64,000 bases of DNA from Zingiber officinale (Eukaryota; Streptophyta; Magnoliopsida; Zingiberales; Zingiberaceae). The position numbers were made by a program, and so were the translations under genes. Positions 21,353-32,830 of the stretch are shown here, in pieces (position 1 is the first letter of the stretch; each line of letters opens with the position of its first letter). The notes beneath the pieces are model-generated. The model searched no databases, was not told where the DNA came from, and worked only from the letters and a program-made list of their open reading frames with translations. The stretch lies in contig NC_055986.1 of the NCBI RefSeq assembly GCF_018446385.1, positions 101,651,344 to 101,715,343 on the forward strand. The letters run 5' to 3'.

Positions 21353-22859
21353 CTTAACATCCTAAAAGTGCAGAAAAGTAACAACATAAGGAAATACTAA
21401 GTTTTAGGTTTGCTAGTTCCCAAAATCTTTATTCCAGGTTCCTTCTCACACACATCTGGTCACATTGAACTCCAGCCTCCGCTAATCCATCTTCCCTTTA
21501 CCTTTATCTGCAGTATAAGAAAAAGGAAACTATAAGCTTGGGAGCTTAGTAAGAACCATCTACCTCACAAAACATGCAATCAATGAAAACATGCTTTTAA
21601 AAGATGCTAAGCTGATATACATGATGAGAATCATACTAAAATACTAAAACATGGCATGTTGACATACAAGTCATGGCATTCAAATACTGAACATGAAACT
21701 ATTCGTTGTATCAATAAGAAAACTAAACTGATACATAAGCTAAGCTAAAACTTATGTTAGGTTAATGCTGAAACTGAACTGTATTCACCTAACTGAGTTG
21801 TGAAGCTTGAAAACTATTTTTCATAATAGATAAAAAATAGTAATCATGCTGCTGATGGGCCCGGCAACTGTACATTGCTATGCGCGCATCCCTAACTAGA
21901 CCCGAGGTAGCAAATCCCGAATCTAGTAGGGTTTACTAGGTTATCTAAACCTAGGGACGACTATGGGAGCCCAATCCAAGGACAACTGAGAGTCCAGTAC
22001 AGTGCCACTGATAAAAGTAAAATACTATTCATAAGCCGATTTATCTTATCTTGTTCTTACTAGGTTATCTGAACCTAGAACTAGATTATCTGAACCTAGA
22101 GGCGACTATGGGAGCCCACCCATTGGACCGTAGTCCCATATAAACTGAAATAAGATTAAGCATGCTATTTAAAATGCTTCTATGGCATTTAACTGAGATA
22201 TAAAAATGCCTACTGTATCATTTAGCTGTACTAGTCATTTTATCGAGCACTTGGTGTGCTCTAACTCTCCTCTCTACTAGGGGACCACCTCTAGGCACCC
22301 GACAATGTCCTAAAATCCCAAAACTGAAGGGGGAGCATGTCTAGCCATCTAGAGGTGCTCAACTAAACCCTAAACCTGCGAGGAGAGTCAAATACCCCTA
22401 CGTGTCGAAAAATCTACATATGACTGAACTAAAGGTGTAAAAACATGCGATTAACTACTTATACTGTAGGTGAGGGGTTACTCACATCCTGCGCTAGTTT
22501 TCTTACAAATCAGATCACTAGGTTTTCGGAGAAGAAGATCTCTTCAGCGATCTTCTTACGTCTACACGTTCTTCTCTCAGAGAGGAGCGTCCTCGTGTCG
22601 GAGTTGTCGCCGGAAGGTGCTCCTACGACCCTAGGGATGGAACCCTAGGTTTCCTTGGGCTTGTGCACCGAGAGGGTGAGGGAGAGAGAGGGCGGCGTCG
22701 GGTGAGGGTGAGGAAGAAATGTCGTTCAAGATAATAAACTCCCACTTAAATCCTCTATTTATTTTAAGTGGTAAATACGACCCAAATCGATCATAAATAT
22801 AATTGCTCTCCTCTTCTTTTAGCACACCCCTGCTGGGGCCCCTTGGTTACTAAAGTCAC

Positions 22860-22916
22860 CCTATAAGTCATAGGGTCCGATAGGTCGCGGGTTCAATTCC
22901 CGCTTAGGCTGTTTTA
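22860..22916 (+). other. tRNA T-arm-like segment within the gypsy LTR
   Basis: GCGGGTTCAATTCCCGC (about 22888-22904) forms a perfect 5-bp stem with a seven-base TTCAATT loop, as in a tRNA T-arm, and overlaps a Pol III B-box. The preceding 40 bases do not form a clear D-arm or anticodon arm, so it is not a tRNA gene. It may be tRNA-derived or fortuitous. Confidence 0.3.
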
Positions 22917-23034
22917 CGGTTTTATTTAATTTTGCTACTTCTGCTATTCCAAAAATTTCATAAAAATATTCTAAAATTTCAGAAAAATAATAGAATATTT
23001 CTAAAATTTATTTTGAGAATTTTCGGGCGTTACA

Positions 23035-24766
23035 GTAGTAGCAAAGGAAAGTCCAAGTGGATGCAGGCGGTTGTTGCAGCCGTCGGCCTTTCACGTCGTA
23101 GCATAAATCCTTCTGACCTTCTACGACGACCAATCCAAGTTAGCTGCTACAAGGACGATTTCCTGCGAAGTAGTTGATGCAACGTTTAGAAGCGAAGCAA
23201 AGGCGCTGCATCTTTATACAATTATTTCAACTATTTTTTTACCAATTTTTGTAAGCTATAACGGTGTGGATTATCAAATTAAAATGGAGAGAGGTGGTAG
23301 GATCTCATAGCAATTGTGCGATTGAAGATCCCGGAAAAACTTTCCCGCCGGGAGCGTGAGGGACGAACAGACGACGGAGGACGTTGAAGGAGGGAGCGAG
23401 CGAGGAAGAGAGAGAGCGGCGAGGTAGATTTTAATATTAAACTTTCCCGGCGGGAGCGCGAGGTTGGTCGGACGAAGGACGACGGAGATGGAAGGAGAGA
23501 AGGAGAGAGAGAGAGCGGCGAGGGAGATTGGGTAATTTCTGTCGCTGAAGTTTTGAACAAAGGGCGGAAGGAGAGAGAATAAAAAGAATATTTTATTTGT
23601 AGGAAAATCGAGCTAGCAACGTCACGTCTGCGCATCGCGCACGATCACACCCAAATGTCGCCCAACATATCAACCAGTGTATATATATATCACCGTTACG
23701 GACACCATCGATTACGTCTACTGCAATCCATGTCCTTGTCATTTCATTGTGGTCGAGAAATTTCATACAACTGTCCACAACTTTGACAACTGACATCACA
23801 GGCATCCGAGAGACCGAGAACAATATCCATAAGCAATTTTTGGAATTGTCGGCACTAGTGATGTTTTACTGAAAAGTAGTCCATGGCCTTTTATTCCCAT
23901 CTCTGGTTAAAAATTAATTTTAAATATTTTTTTTATAACCTCACTGTTACCACCTATGCCACTGTCAGATTATTTTATTTTATCTTCACTTTTATCGAAC
24001 ATTAAATTAAAAAATAATAATAATAACTGGTAATGTTTCATCATTGATCTGATTAAGTTTTTACTAATTATTAGAATAAATCAAAAAAAATTTCTTGACA
24101 GACAGTCCAGAAGTATAATATTTTTTAATTATAAATTTCATTTGGAGAAAATTATAATGTATCAAATTCTGGGACCATTTTTGACGAATATGTTTATTTT
24201 CGATGAACCCGTACCACGATAAATTACAATTATGACTTGGACATACAAATAATATACAAATATATTGAAACAAATTAAAGTAGGCCAGAGTTGTGATAAT
24301 TAATGCGCCGATTGTTCAAATAGCAATGAATTTTTACAATTTTAAATGTTTATTTTATCTGCAAATCCATTATGGACAACAACACCAGGACTTGTTAGTT
24401 TTAGTGGACTCCTCTCGACACTTGGCTCCAGCTACATTCATCAATATGGAGCATTGGCATATCAGTTGAGTAAAAGATAAAATTCATCATCTTAATTGAA
24501 ACTAACTATTACGTGAAATGACAATTCCTCAGTTTATTAAGATTCAACCATTGCTCAATTTATAATCAACTCGACTACACTATGAAAGAAGACACTGGCA
24601 TATCAACCAACTTGTAAGCGATATCAATTTCATCGGCAATAATTCTCTCAGTTAGGTGTATAATTCACTTGGTTGACTCTAAAAAAGATAAAATAGAATT
24701 ATCAAAATTGACCGGATCAAATTATCAAATAAAATCATATTAATATTTAAATTATTCTAATAATTC
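23035..24766. other. Unassigned non-coding DNA with a GA-rich duplicated segment
   Basis: No gene is supported. 23337-23438 and 23439-23535 are two tandem copies of a roughly 102-bp unit beginning aaactttcccg(c/g)cgggagcg and ending in a gagagagagcggcgagg run. The reverse-strand frame over it (23279-23635) is Ser/Arg/Pro low complexity and I do not regard it as a protein. The rest is AT-rich without recognisable motifs. Confidence 0.5.
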
Positions 24767-25480
24767 TGTTATAATTATTAGAATAATTCTCAGAATTATT
24801 AGAATAATTCTTAGAATTATTCTTAAAATAATTTTTAGAATTATTCTTAAAATAATTCTGTTATTTATTAATTGGTCAATTGACCAACTACTTTTTGAAC
24901 ATTATATATTGTATTATCCTTAGGACAAATATCAATGAATAATAGATTTTATTGCTCTTATATGATTTCTTCCTCTCTCCCTATTCTTCTTTTTAAATGA
25001 TATCAGAGTCATCTATTTTTTTTATCTTCCCTCAATTTCTTGAGGCGGAGATCCAATAAACGATCAACTTTTATTTTTAATTTTTCCCTTAGACCTCTTC
25101 TTCTCTCCTACGTGTTTTAATTTTCTTATTCTTCTCTATTTTTCAGAACAAACGAAAAATACTTATTTTCTTCCACCGTCAACCCCTTTGCTTCACTTTC
25201 CTCTTTCTTAATCTCTATTTTTTCCCATCTCCGTGGTTTTTCTCCACTGCCATCGACAAGTTATTTTTTTACTTTAGATGTCAAATACTCGACGACATCA
25301 AAGAGGCCAAAAGTAAAGTTCAGACCGATGTCAGATTTGTCACATCATTGGTCATACTGGAAATATATGCCCTAAAAGATTTGATTGGTCTCGAGTAAAA
25401 TATCAAATTTGTCTCAGAATTGGACATTTTGGTATTCAATGTCCTAGTCCATTTAACTCAAATTTCATTAGTGGTCCTAC
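24767..25480 (+). mobile_element. Copia 5' LTR, primer site and gag zinc-knuckle remnant
   Basis: About 24767-24997 is LTR-like (starts TGTTATAATTATTAG; contains repeats of agaataattct). It is followed by TGATATCAGAGTC (24998-25010), a degenerate initiator-Met primer site. Near 25325-25440 one frame reads CQICHIIGHTGNICP and then CLRIGHFGIQCP, the CX2CX4HX4C nucleocapsid knuckle of copia gag and a degenerate second one. The intervening gag is unreadable. The second gypsy element begins just after, at 25535, and the copia polymerase is not present on its far side. Confidence 0.55.
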
Positions 25481-25534
25481 AAGTTCAAGATAACCATCTA
25501 TTTCACAAGTATATTCTTAAAGTCCTTTCGTCTG

Positions 25535-28500
25535 TGTCATGCCCCGGGGAAGTCCCTGTCCGAAGAAATTTCGGCAGTACCTCCCCTGTATAGGTGACAA
25601 TCTGAAACATTTTTACAAACATAATATACATCAGTCATATACGGCTGGAACATATACACAACCACGCAGTTTATATCATCAGCCCACTCGGCTGGAACAA
25701 AATATACAACAACCACGCAGTTATATATATATTTTTTAGCCCACTCTGCTGTACTAAAACCAAAACACACCAGAAAAACAATAGAAAACCAAAATACATG
25801 ACTGCTAGCCGGCTAGGCTTACACCACACAACAACACAACACTCCAGACACAAAACCGGAACACAAAGCCAAATACACAAATTTCGTATTGCAAAACAAA
25901 ATAAACACAAGCGGAGACAGGTCTTCTGATGTGACGTGGGGACCAGCAGACAGGATACTCCAAGCGACTCCATAAACAACCTGGTACCTGGAAAAGATAG
26001 TGTCCACGGGGGTGAGTTCAACAACTCAACGAATACCAATAGACATGCCTAGTAAGATATAACTAACAGCAATAAACATGGAATACAACTTCCTAATCAT
26101 ATATAGGAAAAATGCAAAACTGACAGGTAACTGAGGAAGCTGTACTCACCAGGAACTCCTATCCAGAACAAAAGGGTCGTCAAACCGAGAGTGTCATAAA
26201 TCCTGTATGCATGTCAAATATATGCATCCAACCAAATGCAGCAAATAAATGCAGCAAGCACAAGCAATAAATGCATCTATGTGTATGATGCCAATGACAT
26301 GGTCACCAATGACATGGTCACCCCTGACGCCAGTCAGCCATCTCACACACAATGGTGAGACCGAGTGGGTAGGGCTGTGACAACCGTGCACTCTGACATC
26401 ACTACCCCTGATGAGTGACCGAGTGGACGGGATGCTGTCGGAGTACACCTATCCTCCTACCCCAAATCATAAATGGGGGAGCTCAATACTCTCATCTCCC
26501 GGTACACAGTGACGGGGAGGCAATCTCTGCCGGCTACCACTCTGCGTCACACTACCCATGAGCAGACCAACGGAGCCAAACAAATTCCAACTGCCTGCCG
26601 ACTACCACGCTGCTACACTAAACCAGCGGAGCCAAACAGAGCAGAACTGTCTGCCGGCTACCACGTTGAGTCCTCAAACCAATGGAGCCAAACAGCAGAA
26701 CCGCCACACACCTGTCTGATATACCACTAACCCATGAGTGGTGGTGTGTACAGATCCATATAACTAGCGATATGCTCACAATAATGAAGTCGACTATCGC
26801 TCAGCATACAATCATGATGCATGACACTAAGCATGACAATAACCTGATCAGCATAGAAAAATCCATATATATATAAAATGGGTACCACAGTATCGATGGT
26901 CAGATCTGAGGATCTAAGGTACACAAGTCAGGTATGGTATAAAAACCTAGGTATCAGATAATCTAGATACACATGCTAGAAAATAAAATCCAGAACCTAG
27001 TCCTAACCTCAGTAAGGTATGGTATGTCACTTACTGTAGAAACTAAGGTACTCATAGCAATAATCACGAAACATAAACATGGATACATAACAAACGCCCA
27101 TCAGAACATACTATGGGTAACAAAAAGTGACATACCAAAAGCAAACATGATCATTGCTTGTAGCTATAAAATACTATGCATATCTAATTGACAATATCAT
27201 AAAAGATAAGTCAAGAGGTACCCGCCTCAAATAGAAGGTCCAATCCAGTCAAATCCAACGTCGAGATACTCGTCTCGTGTCAAAGTCCTGTAGTACATGG
27301 TATCCAAATTTAGCTAATTACATATAAATAAATTAGCTAAATCAAATCCTCGAGAAGCTAATATAAATCCAGATCCAATTATAAACCCTAATTGAATCAT
27401 TTAACTCCTTAATCGTTTCTAACTAATCCATTCGAATTAGGACTTGCAATAAGCATGGTTAATCTTAGCATCTTACCCGATTTAGCCCTAATTCAATACA
27501 TGTACCTAGGTTAACATTAGTTATTAACCCATCCATCAATCATCGACAACATGATCAAAATAAAACCCTATACCTTACCTCAATTCACAGCCGCTGTGTG
27601 AATCCACAACCGGAGACAACTTGCAGCCAATAAACCTAACTAAAGTGAGGTAAATGGTGCTGCCCTCTAAATCAAATACCCTACATTTTAGTGTCTAGAT
27701 TAGAATGGAACTCAAAAAAATCATTACAGTAGTCCAAACAACACAGCATCTACAACAAGGATACAATTCCCTACTCCTTACCTCACTACCTAGCCACTGT
27801 TGATGCTGGAACAAGATGGGTCGGACCAAGAACACCCCAGAGCACGATCTCCCTGCTAGATTCTTTCCCACTGGTCTGATCAGGTTGAGATCAAGAAATA
27901 GAGATAACAAATAAAGCAACGACCAAATTCCAACCCATCTTACCTTCTTCCTCTCCACTGGTCGGAGGTGAACAAAAATCTGGTGACAGTGCTAAGGCAC
28001 GGGTGAAGTCGGCAGTCGGCGCTAGGGCACAGTTTCTGTCGGCTACACCTTGGCTGGCGCCAGCAATCCGATGGAAATCAGTCGGTTCCCCCTCACTGCG
28101 ATGGCTAGGGCAAAGTGGCGGCACCTAGTGCGGCTCAGGAAGGAGAGGCCGGCGGCAAAAATCTAGGGCACAGGCGACAGTTAGAAGGCCGGCGAGGAGA
28201 GGGAGTCGGCATTGGGGTTTCCCGTGGCCGGAGACTCGAAGGGCTTCTCTCCTCCACTTTCTAAGATCGACCTGTGTTGGCAACGCCGAGAAGATGAAGA
28301 GAGAATCGCCGGTCGCGAAGAGGGGAGTCGCAAGGAAGGTGAGGATCGGGTGGAGTGGAGTCGGGAAGAAAGTGAGGAGGCTCGGGAAGAAGGAACCGCC
28401 GCTTACGGTAAGGGCAGAGAGGAGAAGGCGCGAAGGAGGGGAGACGGCGTCCGGGAACGGCGTCGGCCACGCGCACGGGGGAGGAGAAAAGCAAATAAAT

Positions 28501-28691
28501 AAAATAAAATAAAATAAAAAGGAAAAGAAAACTTTTCCTCGTTAAAATGGGGTAGCCTAAATAGGCTTTCCCGGGGTCTAGTTTTTATCCCCGTAAACTC
28601 GTCCATACGGGCTCCGAAAAATTCTTGAAAAATTTCCAAAAATTCTGGAAAATTCCCTTATTATTATCTACCATTTTTTCGGTATTTTACA
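25535..28691 (-). repeat. 3' LTR of the second gypsy element (3157 bp)
   Basis: It begins TGTCATGCCCCGGGG, closely like TGTCACGCCCCAGG at 9353, and shares the accgagt(g/a)ggtagggctgtgac and gagtgaccga(g/a)tggacgg phrases. It ends GGTATTTTACA before the purine tract. It includes a GC-rich segment (27960-28500) with chance open frames on both strands. Confidence 0.8.
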
Positions 28692-28703
28692 TTCTCCCCC
28701 ACT
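28692..28703 (-). other. Polypurine tract of the second gypsy element
   Basis: On the - strand GTGGGGGAGAA abuts the LTR start (TGTAAAATACC). It has the same position and neighbourhood as at 12132-12142. Confidence 0.7.
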
Positions 28704-28801
28704 AATAAAAATTTGGTCCCCAAATTTTGGTATCTACCATCAGCAAATACTAACAACAGGTAAAGCGTATAAATATTGAACGGTAAATTAAATCACATAC
28801 C

Positions 28802-30247
28802 TCATGTGAAAAGATGGGGGTATCGAGCTCGGATAGTATCCTCGAGCTCCCAAGTAGCCTCTTCGTCCGAATGATGCTGCCATCCGACTTTAACCAGCCG
28901 GATAGTCTTGTTCCGTAACTGATGCTCCTTCCAGTCTAAAATTCACACCGGAACCTCCTCATAAGTGACGTCAGGCTGAACTGGAACTGAGATATCTGTC
29001 AGCACATGTGTCGGGTCGGGTACATATCTCCTCAGCATAGATACGTGGAATACATCGTGCACGCCTGCCAGGGATGGTGGTAGTGTCAGCCGGTAAGCTA
29101 CTGCTCCAATCCTCTCCAGGATCTGGAAAGGGCCAATGTATCGCGGAGCTAGCTTACCTCTGAGGCCAAATCTCTTCACCCCTTTCGTGGGTGAAACTCG
29201 TAGAAATACATGGTCTCCTGTAGAGAACTCTAAGGGTCTGCGTCTCCGATCTGCATAACTCTTCTGGCGATCCTGTGTCTCTGACATCCTCCGTCTGATA
29301 GTACGGACCAACTCTGCGTCATGCTGAGCTCTATGAGGTCCCAACAGTTGGGCCTCCCCAACCTCATCCCAGAGGGTGGGTGTCCTACAAGGCCTACCAT
29401 ACAACGCTTCAAACGGTGCCATCTGGATAGCCGAATGAAAGCTGTTGTTGTAGGCAAACTCTACTAATGGAAGATGGTCCTCCCAACTGCCTCCGAAATC
29501 CAACACACATGATCTCAGCAAATCCTCTAGAGTCTGAATGGTCCGTTCTGACTGTCCATCTGTCTGCGGATGGAAAGCTGTACTGAAACGGAGCTGAGTG
29601 CCCAAGGCCTGCTGCAGACTCTGCCAGAAACGAGACGTGAACCGGGGGTCTCTATCCGAAATAATAGTCAAAGGGACACCATGTAATCTGATGATCTCCC
29701 GGAAATACAGATCTGCCAATCGATCCAGGGAATCTGTCCTCCAGATCGCTAAGAAGTGAGCGGATTTGGTTAATCGATCAACGATTACCCAAATCGCGTC
29801 ATGGCCTCGTCGTGTCCTCGGCAAACCCACCACAAAGTCCATAGTAATATGTTCTCATTTCCACTCGGGAATAGGAATACGCTGAAGTAAACCGGCAGGT
29901 CTCTGGTGCTCGGCCTTCACCTGCTGATAGACTAGACATCTAGCTACAAATTCCGCGATGTCTTTCTTCATACCGTTCCACCAATAGGAACGCCTCAAAT
30001 CTCGATACATGCGGGTCCTGCCTGGGTGGATCGTATATCGAGAGCGATGAGCCTCCTGAAGTAGCTCCTGTAAGACCGGGTAAGACTGAGGTACGCAAAA
30101 TCTGCATCGAAAGTATATAATACCCTCCTCATCTCGAGTAAACTCGGTCTGTTTCCCGGAAGATATCTGGCTGCCTATGAACTGTAAATGCTGATCACCA
30201 GCCTGGGCCTCTCGGATCCTCGTCCTGATCGATGACTGAGCAACCAT
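28802..30247 (-). pseudogene. Gypsy integrase with chromodomain (second copy)
   Basis: The zinc-binding part (30247-29858: HPGRTRMYRDL, YWWNGMKKDIAEFVARCLVYQQ, with one zinc-ligand Cys replaced by Tyr) is cut by a TGA at 29855-29857 where Trp is normal. The catalytic core follows (29842-28943: MDFVVGLPRTRRGHDAIWV, IISDRDPRFTSRFWQSL, HPQTDGQSERTIQTLED) and ends at another TGA (28943-28945) where the sister copy has Arg. Chromodomain text then continues to a terminal stop at 28802 (EEATWELEDTIRARYPHLF). It is closely related to 12256-13534. Confidence 0.92.
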
Positions 30248-30249
30248 AA

Positions 30250-31272
30250 AAAGATAATAAGTATTTTATTTTAAAGAAAGGCTAGTACCCGACTTCCAAG
30301 GTTGTCGTTAAACAAATCCAGGTGACCAATTCCAAGGTCTTGGCCCTGGTAAGACCAAGGTCTTTACCCTCGTAGGATTGATGACTAGCTACCACAGTTC
30401 CTATTAGGGAGCGCGCATTGGTGCTAAGCCTGGGCCCCAAGAGAAGTTGATTATTATTTTAAAGTAATAAAGTATAAGTTTTGAAACAAATGAAACAAGC
30501 TGCATTTATGCTTAGAGTTAGCAAGTTTAGCTTCTTTTAATTCGAAGCATGCAGTATTAGTTTTATTTGTTTCCTGATTAATTATTTAGCATGATTAGCT
30601 TTATCTTCCAGCATGCAGTTCTATCCTTGTATAGCATGATTAGCTATTTAAATTACATGAGTAAATTCCTTAGATTTTCTTTGCTATTAGATTAACATGA
30701 GCAGCTATGTTTGTGCTTTATTTTCTTTTAGAGCATACAGTTTCTAGTTCTTCTTGTATATATGCATATCCGTATTTTGTGAGTTAGATAGCGCTTACTA
30801 AGCAAATTTTGCTTATAGATTGCATTTCCTCTTACTGCAGATACAGGAAAGAAAAAGATTTAGCAAAGGAAGGCAACAAGGTGGCGCGGATGGTGTGTGA
30901 TGCCAGGACTATGGAAGCTTTGGGACTCAGTTTAAGAATTTGTTAGATTAATTTTGTATATAGGTTGATAAGAAAATTTTGGAGTAAGAAGCTGTATTTT
31001 ATTTTGTTTCCGCTATTCATTACTTGCATGATTTGATTTTAATAAACTGCGTGGTGATGTTATTTCTTTTGTGTGTTTGATATATGTTCCAGCCACCTGT
31101 GGCTGATGTATATTGTGTTTGTATCTCAGTTTAAGGTCACCGGTACAGGAGAGACTCTGTCGAAATTTTTCGATAGAGACTCCTCGTGGTTTCGATCATA
31201 CCGGTTAAGTAGAGTTAGTAGTTAAGTAATAGTCACCCTTAGAGAGTAGTAGTAAGAAGGGTGGTCGTTACA
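30250..31272 (+). mobile_element. Gypsy LTR fragment, + orientation
   Basis: It ends GGTCGTTACA at 31272, followed by taaag. It contains TTACTAAGC...CTTATAG...CTGCAGATA (30797-30842), as in the inverted LTR at 20361-23034, and a small hairpin gtcgaaatttttcgatagagac (31160-31181). Its start is not clear; it replaces the rest of the second gypsy element at about 30250. Its right end lies within copia protease text. No gene is seen. Confidence 0.55.
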
Positions 31273-31678
31273 TAAAGTCCTTCTTCACTATGGCCTATCC
31301 CAATTAGCCTCTGAGATTGTGGGTCCTGAACATAACAATTTGATGAGGAAAAAGAGGCTAGGTATCCAAACTTACATAATTGACTAACATAAATAAGATT
31401 TAAAGTAAGACTCAGAATATAATAAACATTAATAAGAGATAAATAAGATATAATAATTGAAGCAACACTTACTAATGACATAGGAGTACTATCAACAGTT
31501 ACAATAAATATAGATGAACTTGCAGAAAAAAAAATAAAAGATGATAAATTAGATGACATATGATGAGAGACACCAAAGTTTAAAATCCACAAGGATCATG
31601 ATATACCTAAAATACCAGATGATGACAAACCTATATGAGAGGAAGCTGACATGACAAAGGACAGTAAAGCAAGGAACT

Positions 31679-32363
31679 TGATGTGGTGATAAAGAGGAGC
31701 CCACCTGGTATAAGTCAATTGCCACAGTATAGGTCAAAGTCAGGGCGGTCAACGTCAGGCCTTAAGCAAAGCTCGTCCGCATAACCCAAGCGAAAGGTGG
31801 CTATATCGGTCGATCGGATGAACCACTGTCCGGTCGTCCAACCAGATGAACCAGTGTCTGGTTGCCCCGATTGGTAGGAGAATGGTCCGAGCGGGCCACC
31901 CGTCTGGCTCGGGGTATGGCATTGTACGTATTAATAATGAAAAGACTGAGATACTTAATATGGAGAAGAGAAAGTAAAAGAGAACATTCCATCTATCATT
32001 GAATGCAAAGAAGCCAAGATAAGAAAGTCTTCTGCCGATGATTAATACTAGTTCCATGAATATAAGAAGCCAAGACAAAGATGCTTTTTGTCGGTAATTA
32101 ATTTTATTAAACAGGGAAAGATGGAGGGTCACTAAGCAAGGTATAAAAGAGTATGTTAAGTATGAAGAAGGAAAGATTCATCTCTGTCTCTATTATTTTC
32201 GATTTTTCTTTCTACTATTGTTTCTAACTTGAGTGTCGGAGGGCCAACTCTAGGGACTCTTTCCCTGGCTCGGTTTGTTTTGTAGAGAGGAGCGAGGTCT
32301 TCATCTAGTCAGCAGAGCCGCCTCATCCTCGACTTTTCAGCTTCATCCTTTCGGGCAGGATCA
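31679..32363 (+). mobile_element. Tat-like gypsy solo LTR
   Basis: 685 bp, ends TGATG and GGATCA, with an imperfect duplication gaact / aaact (31674-31678, 32364-32368). It contains TATAAAAGAG (about 32141) and then ACTTGAGTGTCGGAGGGCC and CCCTGGCTCGG, the same order as the LTR at 60261-61156. It splits the copia gag-protease remnant. Small frames in it, such as 31755-32132, are chance. Confidence 0.75.
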
Positions 32364-32544
32364 AAACTATTGAAATTGCTCAAACATATATGGATCAGAT
32401 TTCCATGAAGCATCTGTTCGATCAGGCATGGTGACAGAATGAATAATGTTCAGAATAACTAAACTATACGAATACACATCTATACGATCTGAAAAACTGG
32501 TCTTAGCATGACCCGTGGTCCCATGAAGAATTTGAGACAAAAAA

Positions 32545-32579
32545 GGATGTCGATGTAGAATTCGGCAGCACAGGGTGTC
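32545..32579. repeat. 28-bp minisatellite, left part
   Basis: One full unit (32545-32572, starting ggatgtcgatg) and the first seven bases of the next. The remainder lies at 46604-46736 beyond the CACTA element. Joining 32579 to 46604 restores exact 28-bp periodicity. Confidence 0.8.
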
Positions 32580-32589
32580 CACTACAAAA

Positions 32590-32830
32590 GAACACTAATT
32601 TAGGGACAAAATTTTGGAACAAAAATAATTCGTCCCAAAATTGGGATAAATTTAGCGACAAAAATAAATATCGACCCAAATTACCAACGAAATTTGCAAC
32701 AAAAATATTTCGTTTCAAGTTGGCAACAGAAAAATATTTCGTTGCTAAATTCGTCCCCAAATCTGGGACGAATCCTGGATTCGTCCCAGAATTGAGAATA
32801 TTAAAAAAAAAAAACACGGAGGGCATATAT
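32590..32830. repeat. CACTA left subterminal repeats
   Basis: Repeated motifs of the type aattcgtcccaaaattgggac, aacgaaatttgcaac and gggacgaatcctggattcgtccca occur in both orientations. In CACTA elements such subterminal repeats bind the element's regulatory protein. The right-hand counterpart lies at 45790-46600. Confidence 0.8.

Larger units (their letters stand above)
20361..23034 (-). mobile_element. Gypsy LTR (chromovirus-like), interrupted
   Basis: On the - strand the LTR starts TGTAACGCCCG at 23034. It contains the phrase CTTACTAAGC...CTTATAG...CTGCAGATA (about 21570-21510), which recurs on the + strand at 30797-30842 in another LTR. It continues across a Tat-like solo LTR insertion (20534-21352) to about 20361 or further. 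Its far end is not identifiable and no target duplication pairs with gtagt at 23035. ORFs here are small and unconvincing. Confidence 0.55.
25535..30249 (-). mobile_element. Second gypsy chromovirus-like element, truncated
   Basis: Same family as 9353-18589 at the protein level. It has a 3' LTR (25535-28691), a polypurine tract and integrase-chromodomain remnants up to 30247, after which the text changes abruptly to an unrelated LTR. Reverse transcriptase, gag and the 5' LTR are missing. The left flank is gtctg; no matching right flank is available because the element is truncated. Confidence 0.85.
31273..32579 (-). pseudogene. Copia gag C-terminus and protease remnant, split by a solo LTR
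   Basis: On the - strand, 31600-31273 reads WILNFGVSHHMS, a decayed form of the copia protease start WILDSGASHHMS with the catalytic Asp changed to Asn. It is followed by a serine-rich stretch and DPQSQRLIGIGHSEEGLY, the pre-integrase motif, where a gypsy LTR interrupts it. Upstream, text like MSASSHIGLSSSG and, beyond the inserted solo LTR (31679-32363), ASWKSDPYMFEQFQ is what precedes protease in gag of such elements. The upstream stretch 32400-32540 is too divergent to name. Confidence 0.7.

Noticed and set aside
22860-22916. tRNA gene
   Set aside because: Only the T-arm is convincing; no acceptor stem, D-arm or anticodon arm could be folded.
23279-23635. 118-aa Ser/Arg/Pro frame
   Set aside because: Low-complexity complement of a GA-rich duplicated segment; no splice, promoter or domain support.
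28212-28502. GC-rich Glu/Arg frame near an LTR leader
   Set aside because: It lies within the second gypsy LTR with frames open on both strands; no known motif.
32400-32560. Peptide GTTGHAKTSFSDRIDVYSYS resembling a receptor-kinase activation segment
   Set aside because: Context on both sides is copia gag/protease, key kinase residues (APE) are missing and similarity is short. Left as unassigned gag-side text.
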